A stretch of DNA of 64,000 nucleotides from an uncultured Lachnospiraceae bacterium. GTDB taxonomy: Bacteria; Bacillota; Clostridia; Lachnospirales; Lachnospiraceae. Each line of letters opens with the position of its first letter. Within the stretch, counting starts at the first letter, position 1. The translations under genes and the position numbers were made by a program. Positions 8,470-15,644 of this stretch are shown piece by piece. The notes beneath the pieces are model-generated. The model searched no databases. It was not told the origin of the DNA and worked only from the letters and a program-made list of their open reading frames with translations. The DNA lies in NCBI GenBank assembly GCA_910578645.1, contig CAJTQI010000001.1, forward strand, positions 682,001-746,000, in the 5' to 3' direction.

Positions 8470-9777
8470 ATGAAAAGTGTAGCATTACATAATTTGGGCT
8501 GTAAGGTCAACGGATACGAGATGGATGTTATGCAACAAATGTTACAAGAAAAGGGATACAAAATTGTACCATTTGATAAAGCAGCCGATATCTATATTAT
8601 AAATACGTGTACGGTAACCAATATTGCAGACAGGAAAAGCAGGCAGATGCTGCACCGTGCCAGGAGGCTTAACCCGCAGGCAGTGGTGGTGGCGGTGGGC
8701 TGTTATGTACAGACCGGGGAAGAGGCGGTCAGGCAGGATGAAGCCATTGACCTGGCCATCGGCAATAACCGTAAGAAAGAAATTGTCGCCATTCTGGAAG
8801 AATATTTGGAGAAAAGGCAGACCGCCGTGGATGTCATAGATATCAACCATACCAATGAGTATGAAGAAATGATGCTGAGAAAGACTGGCGGGCATACGAG
8901 GGCTTATATTAAGATTCAGGACGGTTGTAACCAGTTTTGTTCCTACTGCATCATCCCTTATGCCAGGGGCAGGGTCAGGAGCCGCAGGGAAGAAGATGTC
9001 CTGCAGGAAGTGCGCGGCATTGTGGGGGCCGGGTACCGTGAGATTGTGCTGACAGGTATACATATCAGTTCCTACGGAATTGATACCGGCGTTTCGGGGC
9101 TTTTGCCGCTGCTTATGAAGCTCCATGCAATTGAGGGGCTTTCACGTATCCGTCTGGGTTCATTGGAGCCACGCATTATAACGGAAGAATTTGTCAGACA
9201 GATTAGCGCTATGCCAAAAGTATGCCCCCATTTTCATCTGTCTTTGCAGAGCGGGTGTGATTCGGTGCTTGCCAGGATGAATAGACATTATACCAGTGGG
9301 GAATACTTCCGGACAACGGAGCTGCTTAGGCAGTATTATCCTAATCCGGCCATCACTACAGATATTATCGTAGGTTTTCCCGGGGAGACGGAGGAAGAAT
9401 TTGCCGTCACAAAAGAGTTTGCGGGCAGCGTTCGTTTCTACGAAATGCATATTTTCAAATATTCCAAGAGGAAGGGAACGAGAGCGGCGGAGATGGAGGG
9501 GCAGCTCACAGAAGCGATAAAGGGCAGCCGCAGCGAAGCGCTGTCTAAGATAGGGGGCCAGATGTCGCGCGCATACAGGACAAGTTTTATTGACAGCGAG
9601 GTGGAGGTGCTTTTTGAGGAAAAGAAAGAGATAGACGGCAAAATGTACTGGATAGGGCATACGCCAGAGTATGTGAAAGCAGCTATGGAGGCAGACCCGG
9701 CATATGGAATGGGTAACCGGATTGTGAAGGGAACTGTCGTAGGATTTTTAGAAGAAGACATCATGCTTTTAAAATGA
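8470..9777 (+). CDS. mtaB: tRNA t6A methylthiotransferase (radical SAM)
   Basis: 435 residues from the ATG at 8470, which has a GGGGA ribosome site; a GTG at 8458 is the other option. Domain order is UPF0004 (N-terminal, with Cys in NLGCKVN, NTCTVTN and VGCYVQ binding the auxiliary cluster), radical SAM with DGCNQFCSYCIIPYARGR (CxxxCxxC), then a C-terminal TRAM-like domain. The NLGCKVNxxE start and the lengths are those of the MtaB class rather than MiaB or RimO. It installs the 2-methylthio group on N6-threonylcarbamoyladenosine at position 37 of ANN-decoding tRNAs. Confidence 0.92.
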   Translation: MKSVALHNLGCKVNGYEMDVMQQMLQEKGYKIVPFDKAADIYIINTCTVTNIADRKSRQMLHRARRLNPQAVVVAVGCYVQTGEEAVRQDEAIDLAIGNNRKKEIVAILEEYLEKRQTAVDVIDINHTNEYEEMMLRKTGGHTRAYIKIQDGCNQFCSYCIIPYARGRVRSRREEDVLQEVRGIVGAGYREIVLTGIHISSYGIDTGVSGLLPLLMKLHAIEGLSRIRLGSLEPRIITEEFVRQISAMPKVCPHFHLSLQSGCDSVLARMNRHYTSGEYFRTTELLRQYYPNPAITTDIIVGFPGETEEEFAVTKEFAGSVRFYEMHIFKYSKRKGTRAAEMEGQLTEAIKGSRSEALSKIGGQMSRAYRTSFIDSEVEVLFEEKKEIDGKMYWIGHTPEYVKAAMEADPAYGMGNRIVKGTVVGFLEEDIMLLK

Positions 9778-9855
9778 TTGAATTTTGCGTTGTGATAGAG
9801 TATTATGGTAATAATAGGGGTAATATCAAAAGATAATGGATAAGGGCGTGGAAAA

Positions 9856-10119
9856 ATGCATGATTTAGAGAATACACAATTTTTTACGGTAGAAACAGAA
9901 CCAGAGACAGGCGTGAAACTGGTGCTCTCTACAGTATATGAGGCACTGACGGAGAAGGGGTATAATCCGGTAAACCAGATTGTCGGATACATTATGTCCG
10001 GTGACCCTACTTATATTACTAGCCATAAGAGTGCACGCAGCCTGATTATGAAAGTGGAACGTGATGAATTGGTAGAAGAGATGTTGGTGGAATACATTAA
10101 GAACTCCCTGGGCAAATAG
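9856..10119 (+). CDS. ireB: IreB family regulatory phosphoprotein
   Basis: 87 residues, the standard length. The conserved family block runs from TQFFTVETEPE through VYEALTEKGYNPVNQIVGYI and SGDPTYITSHKSARSLI. IreB of Enterococcus is a dimeric substrate of the IreK Ser/Thr kinase and modulates cephalosporin tolerance; its Thr target residues lie near the N-terminus. The gene begins the conserved Firmicute series ireB-ruvX-DUF1292. Confidence 0.93.
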   Translation: MHDLENTQFFTVETEPETGVKLVLSTVYEALTEKGYNPVNQIVGYIMSGDPTYITSHKSARSLIMKVERDELVEEMLVEYIKNSLGK

Positions 10120-10167
10120 GCTTGCTGTGGGATATTTTGCTGTGCGTCTTCATAAGTGAGGGGAACA

Positions 10168-10602
10168 ATGAGAATCATGGGGTTGGACTTCGGTTCCAAG
10201 ACGGTGGGAGTAGCGGTCAGTGACCCGTTACTCATTACGGCACAGGGAATTGAGATTATCAGAAGAAAAGACGAGAATAAACTGCGCCAGACATTGGCGC
10301 GTATAGAAGAATTGGTTTTAGAATACGAGGTGTCCGAGATTGTGCTCGGGCTGCCTAAGAATATGAATGATACAATCGGAGAAAGGGCGAAACTGTCATT
10401 GGAGTTCCAGGATAAGCTGGAGAGAAGGACGGGCCTGCCTGTGGTTATGTGGGATGAACGTCTTACCACGGTGGCGGCCGATAAGGCGATGATGGAAGCC
10501 GGAATACGCAGGGAACACCGGAAAGAATATGTGGACAAGATTGCGGCCACTTTTATTTTGCAGGGTTATCTGGATTACCGTATCAACAAGGAGAAAGAGT
10601 AA
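10168..10602 (+). CDS. ruvX: Putative pre-16S rRNA nuclease / Holliday junction resolvase (YqgF)
   Basis: 144 residues from the ATG at 10168, behind GAGGGG; a GTG at 10156 is less likely. The RNase H-like fold is recognisable by MGLDFGSKTVGVAVSDP (first catalytic Asp), IVLGLPKNMND, and WDERLTTVAA with a late acidic residue. The family processes the 16S rRNA 5' end and was first proposed as a resolvase. It lies between ireB and the DUF1292 gene, whose GTG immediately follows this stop. Confidence 0.93.
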   Translation: MRIMGLDFGSKTVGVAVSDPLLITAQGIEIIRRKDENKLRQTLARIEELVLEYEVSEIVLGLPKNMNDTIGERAKLSLEFQDKLERRTGLPVVMWDERLTTVAADKAMMEAGIRREHRKEYVDKIAATFILQGYLDYRINKEKE

Positions 10603-10857
10603 GTGGAGAAGATTGTTTTTACACCGGAGGGTGGTGAACCTGTCCGGTTCTATGTGTTAGAACAGACCAGGTTAGGCGGTATAGATTATATTCTGGTGAC
10701 AGACTCTGAGGAGGGCGACGGGGAAGCGCTTATCCTGCGTGATTCTTCCGCTATGGAAGATGCGGAAGCGGTATATGAGATAGTGTCCGACGACGAAGAA
10801 TTAGAGGCAGTGGCGGCTGTGTTTGAGAGCATGTTAGAAGATGTGGAATTGACGTAA
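10603..10857 (+). CDS. DUF1292 protein (YrzB-like)
   Basis: 84 residues beginning with GTG directly after the ruvX stop, with AGGAGAAAG inside the end of ruvX as ribosome site. It is strongly acidic (net charge well below zero) and contains the family motif VRFYVLEQTRLGGIDYILVTD. Function is unknown; conserved linkage to ruvX is the main clue. The C-terminal helix is rich in Glu/Asp. Confidence 0.85.
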   Translation: MEKIVFTPEGGEPVRFYVLEQTRLGGIDYILVTDSEEGDGEALILRDSSAMEDAEAVYEIVSDDEELEAVAAVFESMLEDVELT

Positions 10858-11013
10858 GAGATGAAGCGAAAAGTAAAGAATGAAATATATACATATAGAA
10901 TGTTGAGGCCAGGCTGTGACGGTATGGTATGACGTTAGCGGACCGGAAATATGAGGAACGGCAATGCCCGAGCAGGAAAGCCGGGAGCATTCTGTCTGTA
11001 AAAGTGCGGAAGA

Positions 11014-12705
11014 ATGGAGGAAATTTTTTTGAGGAAAATTGAAGAGGGGAAAACAGCTGCTAAGCTGAAGGTCATCCCATTAGGCGGTCTGGAGCAGATT
11101 GGGCTTAATATTACTGCCTTTGAGTATCAGGACAGCATCATTGTAGTTGACTGCGGACTGTCTTTTCCGGAAGATGAGATGCTGGGAATAGACCTGGTAA
11201 TTCCGGATATCACATATTTGAAGGACAATATGGACAAAGTGAAGGGCTTTGTCATCACCCATGGGCATGAAGACCATATCGGCGCCCTGCCCTATGTCTT
11301 GAAGGAATTAAATATTCCGGTTTATGCGACGCGGCTGACCATGGGAATCATCGAGAATAAATTAAAAGAACATGAGCTCATTAATACGACAAAACGTAAG
11401 GTGGTTAAATTCGGGCAGTCCATTAACCTGGGGCAGTTTCGGATTGAGTTTATCCGTACAAACCACAGTATCGTGGACGCGGCGGCGTTGGCGATTTATT
11501 CGCCTGCGGGGGTGGTCGTGCACACAGGCGATTTTAAGGTGGACTATACACCTGTGTTCGGGGATGCTATTGACTTGTCCAGATTTGCGGAAATCGGCAA
11601 GAAAGGGGTCTTGGCGTTGATGTGCGACTCCACAAATGCGGAGCGGCTCGGGTTTACGCCTTCCGAGAAAACGGTGGGCAGGACTTTTGACAGTCTTTTT
11701 GCGGAACATAAGGATACGAGGATTATTATTGCGACTTTCGCGTCGAATGTGGACCGTGTACAGCAGATTATCAATTCCGCATATAAGTTTGGAAGAAAAG
11801 TGGTGGTGGAAGGCAGGAGCATGGTCAACATTATAGAGACGGCTTCTGCGCTTGAATGCCTGCACATTCCTGAGAACACATTGATTGACATAGAGCAGCT
11901 TAAGAATTATCCTAATGACAGGACGGTTATTATCACCACCGGCAGCCAGGGAGAGAGCATGGCGGCGTTAAGCCGTATGGCAGGTAATAACCATAAGAAG
12001 ATATCGATTCTGCCGGGAGACACGGTTATTTTTTCGTCCCATCCGATTCCGGGAAATGAGAAGGCGGTCACGAATGTGATTAACGAGCTGCAGATGAAGG
12101 GAGCCGATGTAATTTTTCAGGATGTGCATGTATCGGGACATGCCTGTCAGGAAGAGATTAAGCTGATATACAGCTTAGTAAAGCCCAAGTATGCGATACC
12201 TGTCCACGGTGAGTACAAGCATAGGAAAGCACAGGCGAAGATTGCGAGCGAACTGGGTATTCCCAGGGAAAATATTTTTATGATTCAGTCCGGCGACGTG
12301 TTGGAGATGGACGATGAGAAAGCGGAGGTGGCCGGTAAGGTTCCTGTGGGCGCTATCCTGGTAGACGGGCTTGGCGTAGGGGATGTAGGCAATGTGGTGT
12401 TACGTGACAGACAGCATCTTGCGGAGGACGGTATACTGATTGTGGTGCTTGCGCTTGACTCGGGAAGTGACCAGTTGGTGTCAGGACCGGATATCGTGTC
12501 AAGAGGATTCGTCTATGTAAGGGAGTCCGACGAGCTTTTGGATGAAGCCAGGCTGCTTGTAAATGAGGCGGTTCAGGGATGTCTGGACAAAGGTAAAGCA
12601 GACTGGGGCAAACTAAAGTCTACGATTAAAGAAGTGCTTAGTGATTTTGTCTGGAAGAAGACCAAGAGGCGTCCGATGATTCTGCCGATTATCATGGAAG
12701 TGTAG
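11014..12705 (+). CDS. rnj: Ribonuclease J
   Basis: 563 residues. It is a metallo-beta-lactamase/beta-CASP nuclease: VIPLGGLEQIGLN, the zinc motif VITHGHEDHIGAL, CDSTNAERLGFTPSE, and the beta-CASP motifs TTGSQGES and VSGHACQEE-VKPKYAIPVHGEYKH. A C-terminal domain completes a full-length RNase J. These enzymes carry out 5'-to-3' exonucleolytic and endonucleolytic mRNA turnover and 16S maturation. A TTG at 11029, placed 8 bases after GGAGG, is a realistic alternative start that would remove MEEIF. It interrupts the mltG-trmR synteny seen in Bacillus and is followed by ylbF. Confidence 0.95.
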   Translation: MEEIFLRKIEEGKTAAKLKVIPLGGLEQIGLNITAFEYQDSIIVVDCGLSFPEDEMLGIDLVIPDITYLKDNMDKVKGFVITHGHEDHIGALPYVLKELNIPVYATRLTMGIIENKLKEHELINTTKRKVVKFGQSINLGQFRIEFIRTNHSIVDAAALAIYSPAGVVVHTGDFKVDYTPVFGDAIDLSRFAEIGKKGVLALMCDSTNAERLGFTPSEKTVGRTFDSLFAEHKDTRIIIATFASNVDRVQQIINSAYKFGRKVVVEGRSMVNIIETASALECLHIPENTLIDIEQLKNYPNDRTVIITTGSQGESMAALSRMAGNNHKKISILPGDTVIFSSHPIPGNEKAVTNVINELQMKGADVIFQDVHVSGHACQEEIKLIYSLVKPKYAIPVHGEYKHRKAQAKIASELGIPRENIFMIQSGDVLEMDDEKAEVAGKVPVGAILVDGLGVGDVGNVVLRDRQHLAEDGILIVVLALDSGSDQLVSGPDIVSRGFVYVRESDELLDEARLLVNEAVQGCLDKGKADWGKLKSTIKEVLSDFVWKKTKRRPMILPIIMEV

Positions 12706-12767
12706 CAGCGCGGCAGGGGCTGAAACAGATTCCGAGAGTACATCATCTACCGAAGGAGGAAGACGAC

Positions 12768-13100
12768 ATGTCAGACAGCGAAATTATGGAAGCCGCAAAA
12801 GATTTTGCAGCGATTATCCAAAGGTCGGATACGTATCAGAAATATCTGATAAAAAGAGAAGAAATAAAGAAACAGCCGGAACTGTATGACAAAGTCAATG
12901 AATACAGACAGAAGAATTATGATTTACAAAATGAGTCGGACAGCGACGACCTGTTTGACAGGATGGAAGCGTTCGAGCGTGAATACTCAAAATTCCGGGA
13001 GAATCCGTTGGTAGAAGGATTCCTGAAGGCGGAGCTCGCTTTTTGCAGGATGATGCAGGATGTCAACGTGCTACTTGCGGCAGAGATTGATTTTGAGTAA
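12768..13100 (+). CDS. YlbF/YmcA family regulator
   Basis: 110 residues, almost entirely alpha-helical, with the family's IMEAAKDFAAIIQRSDTYQKY start and a central PELYDKVNEYRQKNYDLQ helix. In Bacillus, YlbF, YmcA and YaaT form an Fe-S complex that promotes RNase Y-dependent mRNA maturation. A role in RNA processing fits the RNase J gene just upstream, though that link is inference. A strong GGAGGA ribosome site precedes the start. Confidence 0.85.
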   Translation: MSDSEIMEAAKDFAAIIQRSDTYQKYLIKREEIKKQPELYDKVNEYRQKNYDLQNESDSDDLFDRMEAFEREYSKFRENPLVEGFLKAELAFCRMMQDVNVLLAAEIDFE

Positions 13101-13121
13101 ACGCTTGAAATGGGGAATACT

Positions 13122-13511
13122 ATGAAGCTAAAAGAAGTTATAGGAGCGACGACGCAGCTTATTATTAAAGTTGCAGTGTTTGGATTTATTATCATGTATA
13201 TATTCAGGTTTGCGACGGCGGCATATGATTACGGGTTTCGTGTGTTCGCAGAAGAACCGGTATCGACGGGGGAAGGAAGGACTATCAGCGTCTATGTCGA
13301 AGACGGCAATTCTCCCAAGGATGTAGGGAATATGCTACAGGAAAAAGGATTAATCCGCGATGCGAACCTGTTTATGATACAGGAGCTTCTGTCGGAGAAC
13401 CATGGCAAAATCCAACCGGGAATATATGACTTGAGTACTTCTATGACTGCCCAGGAAATGTTGGCAGTTATGGCTGAGCAAGCTGAGTCGGAGGAAGAGG
13501 AAGAAGAATAG
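13122..13511 (+). CDS. MltG/YceG-like protein without catalytic domain
   Basis: 129 residues from the ATG at 13122 (GGGGA six bases upstream). A single transmembrane helix (about residues 8-30) is followed by a small LysM-like segment: ISVYVEDGNSPKDVGNMLQEKGLIRDAN and KIQPGIYDLSTSMTAQEML match the N-terminal subdomain of MltG. The protein ends in a Glu-rich tail (SEEEEEE) where MltG would continue into its transglycosylase domain, so the catalytic glutamate is absent. Full MltG proteins are over 300 residues. Position between RNase J/YlbF and trmR corresponds to yrrL (mltG) in Bacillus, supporting a reduced mltG derivative. Confidence 0.7.
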   Translation: MKLKEVIGATTQLIIKVAVFGFIIMYIFRFATAAYDYGFRVFAEEPVSTGEGRTISVYVEDGNSPKDVGNMLQEKGLIRDANLFMIQELLSENHGKIQPGIYDLSTSMTAQEMLAVMAEQAESEEEEEE

Positions 13512-13528
13512 GGGAGGATAGAACCGCA

Positions 13529-14191
13529 ATGATAGCAGATGAGCGCATGAGCGCGTTTATTGATTCCCTGGATACTGGCAACACTCCTTTTTTAAACAGA
13601 ATAGAAGAAGAAGCAATCAGAACCAATGTGCCGATTATCCGCACGCAGGTGCAGAGCTTAATCAAACTGCTGCTTGCGCTGCACAAGCCGGCTTCCATCC
13701 TGGAAGTTGGCTGCGCCATTGGTTTTTCTGCGCTGCTTATGAGTGAATATGCACCGAAGGACTGTCAGATTACAACGATTGAGAAATATGAGAAAAGAAT
13801 ACCTATAGCCAGGGAGAATTTTAAGAGAGCGGGCAAGGAAGCGTGTATTACTCTCTTAGAAGGCGATGCCACGGATATTTTAAAAGAATTGGAAGGCACA
13901 TACGACATGATTTTTATGGATGCCGCGAAAGGACAGTATATCCATTTTCTTCCCGATATTATGCGGCTATTGCCTGTGGGCGGAATCCTACTTTCGGACA
14001 ATGTATTGCAGGATGGGGATATTATAGAGTCCCGGTTTGCGGTGACCAGAAGAAATCGTACCATTCACAGCCGCATGAGAGAGTATTTGTATGAATTAAA
14101 ACATCATCCCGGTTTGGAAACCGTAATTCTACCGGTGGGGGACGGCGTGACAGTCAGCGTAAAGCGTGAGGCGGCGCGGGAGGCAGAATAA
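13529..14191 (+). CDS. trmR: tRNA 5-hydroxyuridine methyltransferase (YrrM family)
   Basis: 220 residues, class I SAM O-methyltransferase of the caffeoyl-CoA/COMT-like type: ILEVGCAIGFSALLM (motif I), ITTIEKYEKRI, YDMIFMDAAKGQY (metal and SAM region), GGILLSDNVLQDG. In Bacillus the yrrM product methylates 5-hydroxyuridine at tRNA position 34 to 5-methoxyuridine, acting after the U32 hydroxylase encoded next door. The same two genes are adjacent here, which makes TrmR the best call over a catechol methyltransferase. Confidence 0.85.
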   Translation: MIADERMSAFIDSLDTGNTPFLNRIEEEAIRTNVPIIRTQVQSLIKLLLALHKPASILEVGCAIGFSALLMSEYAPKDCQITTIEKYEKRIPIARENFKRAGKEACITLLEGDATDILKELEGTYDMIFMDAAKGQYIHFLPDIMRLLPVGGILLSDNVLQDGDIIESRFAVTRRNRTIHSRMREYLYELKHHPGLETVILPVGDGVTVSVKREAAREAE

Positions 14192-14195
14192 AGAT

Positions 14196-15434
14196 ATGAA
14201 AAAACCAGAATTATTAATTCCGGCTAGCAGTCTGGAAGTATTAAAAACAGCCGTTATATTTGGGGCAGATGCGGTATATATCGGTGGTGAAGCGTTCGGG
14301 CTGCGGGCAAAAGCGAAAAACTTTACTGCGGCGGATATGAAGGAGGGAATTGCATTTGCCCACAAGTACGGTGTGCGTGTGCATGTGACGGCGAATATCC
14401 TGGCTCATAATGATGATTTGGAGGGGGCTTGCAGCTATTTCCAAGAGCTGAAAGCGCTGAAACCGGATGCGCTGATTATAGCGGACCCAGGTATGTTTAT
14501 GCTTGCCAGAAAAATCTGTCCGGAGATTGATATACATGTGTCTACTCAGGCCAACAATACGAATTATATGACATATCAGTTTTGGCAACAGCAGGGCGCA
14601 AAGCGGGTAGTCTCAGCCAGGGAGTTGTCCTTGAAAGAAATTAAGGAGATAAGGGCCCATATTCCCGACGGATTGGAGATTGAAAGCTTTATCCACGGGG
14701 CGATGTGTATTTCTTATTCCGGCAGGTGTTTACTGAGCAGTTATTTTACGGGCAGAGATGCCAACCAAGGGGCCTGCACCCATCCTTGCCGTTGGAAATA
14801 TGCGGTGGTGGAAGAAAAACGTCCGGGAGAGTATTTTCCCGTCTATGAAAATGAGCGGGGAACTTATATTTTTAATTCTAAAGATTTGTGCATGATAGGA
14901 CATATTCCGGAGATGGTAAATGCAGGGATAGACAGTTTTAAGATTGAAGGCAGGATGAAGACGGCGCTCTATGTGGCTACGGTGGCGCGCACATACCGTA
15001 AGGCAATCGACGATTTCTTAGAGTCGGAAGAAAAATACCGCGCCAATATGGATTGGTATTTGGCGGAGATTTCCAAATGCACATACAGACAGTTTACCAC
15101 CGGATTTTATTTCGGAAAGCCTGATGAGAGTACGCAGATTTATGACAATAACACTTATGTGAGCGAGTATATTTATCTGGGCATTGTGGGGAGCCTGACA
15201 CGAGTGGCAGGAGAAGACTGCGTCCGGATTGAACAACGCAATAAATTCAGCGTAGGGGACGCCATTGAGATTATGAAGCCTGACGGCACAAACGTGACGG
15301 TGGAAGTGTTAGCCATGTACGACGAACAGGGGCGGAGTATAGAATCCTGCCCACATTCCAGGCAGATAATAGACGTGAAACTGAGCAGGACGCCGGATAT
15401 CTATGATATTTTGCGGGTCGAGGGCAGCAGATAA
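14196..15434 (+). CDS. trhP: U32 family tRNA hydroxylase (TrhP-like)
   Basis: 412 residues from the ATG at 14196. Family U32 signature ESFIHGAMCISYSGRCLLSSYFTGRDANQGACTHPCRWKY holds the conserved cysteines that bind an Fe-S cluster (shown here in part as CxxxxGRC and CTHPCRW). The N-terminal PELLIPASSLEVLKTAVIFGADAVYIGG is a TIM-barrel start. Members once called peptidases are now known to make 5-hydroxyuridine at tRNA wobble positions using prephenate. Bacillus has two such genes (yrrN, yrrO); only one is present here, of the full-length yrrO size. Confidence 0.88.
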   Translation: MKKPELLIPASSLEVLKTAVIFGADAVYIGGEAFGLRAKAKNFTAADMKEGIAFAHKYGVRVHVTANILAHNDDLEGACSYFQELKALKPDALIIADPGMFMLARKICPEIDIHVSTQANNTNYMTYQFWQQQGAKRVVSARELSLKEIKEIRAHIPDGLEIESFIHGAMCISYSGRCLLSSYFTGRDANQGACTHPCRWKYAVVEEKRPGEYFPVYENERGTYIFNSKDLCMIGHIPEMVNAGIDSFKIEGRMKTALYVATVARTYRKAIDDFLESEEKYRANMDWYLAEISKCTYRQFTTGFYFGKPDESTQIYDNNTYVSEYIYLGIVGSLTRVAGEDCVRIEQRNKFSVGDAIEIMKPDGTNVTVEVLAMYDEQGRSIESCPHSRQIIDVKLSRTPDIYDILRVEGSR

Positions 15435-15488
15435 GCGGCGTAGCGGCTGTGTCGAGGCTGTTCAAGAAAAAGGGGATACGAAAAATAC

Positions 15489-15508
15489 AAAAATGTGCTT
15501 GCATTTTT
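15489..15508 (+). terminator. Small hairpin after trhP
   Basis: A 7-bp stem AAAAATG / CATTTTT with hexaloop TGCTTG, 55 bases past the trhP stop. The T-run is within the descending stem, so it could act as a weak bidirectional terminator. The bases GTGCTTGC also occur in the dispersed repeat described at 25950-25979, so a degenerate copy of that element is possible. Confidence 0.4.
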
Positions 15509-15553
15509 CGGTAAAGTAAGGTATTTTATAAAAAGGGTTGTAAGAAAGCCCAA

Positions 15554-15559
15554 TATAAT
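15554..15559 (+). promoter_or_regulatory. Perfect -10 box ahead of the glutamine synthetase leader
   Basis: TATAAT at 15554-15559 in an AT-rich gap. No good -35 is seen at the standard spacing (AAAAGG at 15531). If used, transcription would start near 15566, only about 11 bases before the hairpin at 15577. Confidence 0.45.
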
Positions 15560-15576
15560 GGTATCTTGAACGAGGA

Positions 15577-15610
15577 TGTTCCAAAAGGTTTATTTTTGGA
15601 ACATTTTTTT
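15577..15610 (+). terminator. Intrinsic terminator in the leader of glutamine synthetase
   Basis: Perfect 10-bp stem TGTTCCAAAA (15577-15586) / TTTTGGAACA (15594-15603) followed by seven T. It lies downstream of the -10 box and 35 bases upstream of the GSIII start, so it would either end trhP read-through or attenuate GSIII transcription. A second small hairpin (TATGCG / CGCATA, hexaloop TAGGCC, 15610-15627) lies between it and the ribosome site. Confidence 0.8.
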
Positions 15611-15644
15611 ATGCGTAGGCCCGCATAGGAAATGGAGGAGAATT

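Noticed and set aside
15489..15627. Hexaloop hairpins around the GSIII leader as an ANTAR antiterminator target
   Set aside because: The loops TGCTTG and TAGGCC lack the A at position 1 and the A1/G4 combination required in the known two-hairpin motif.
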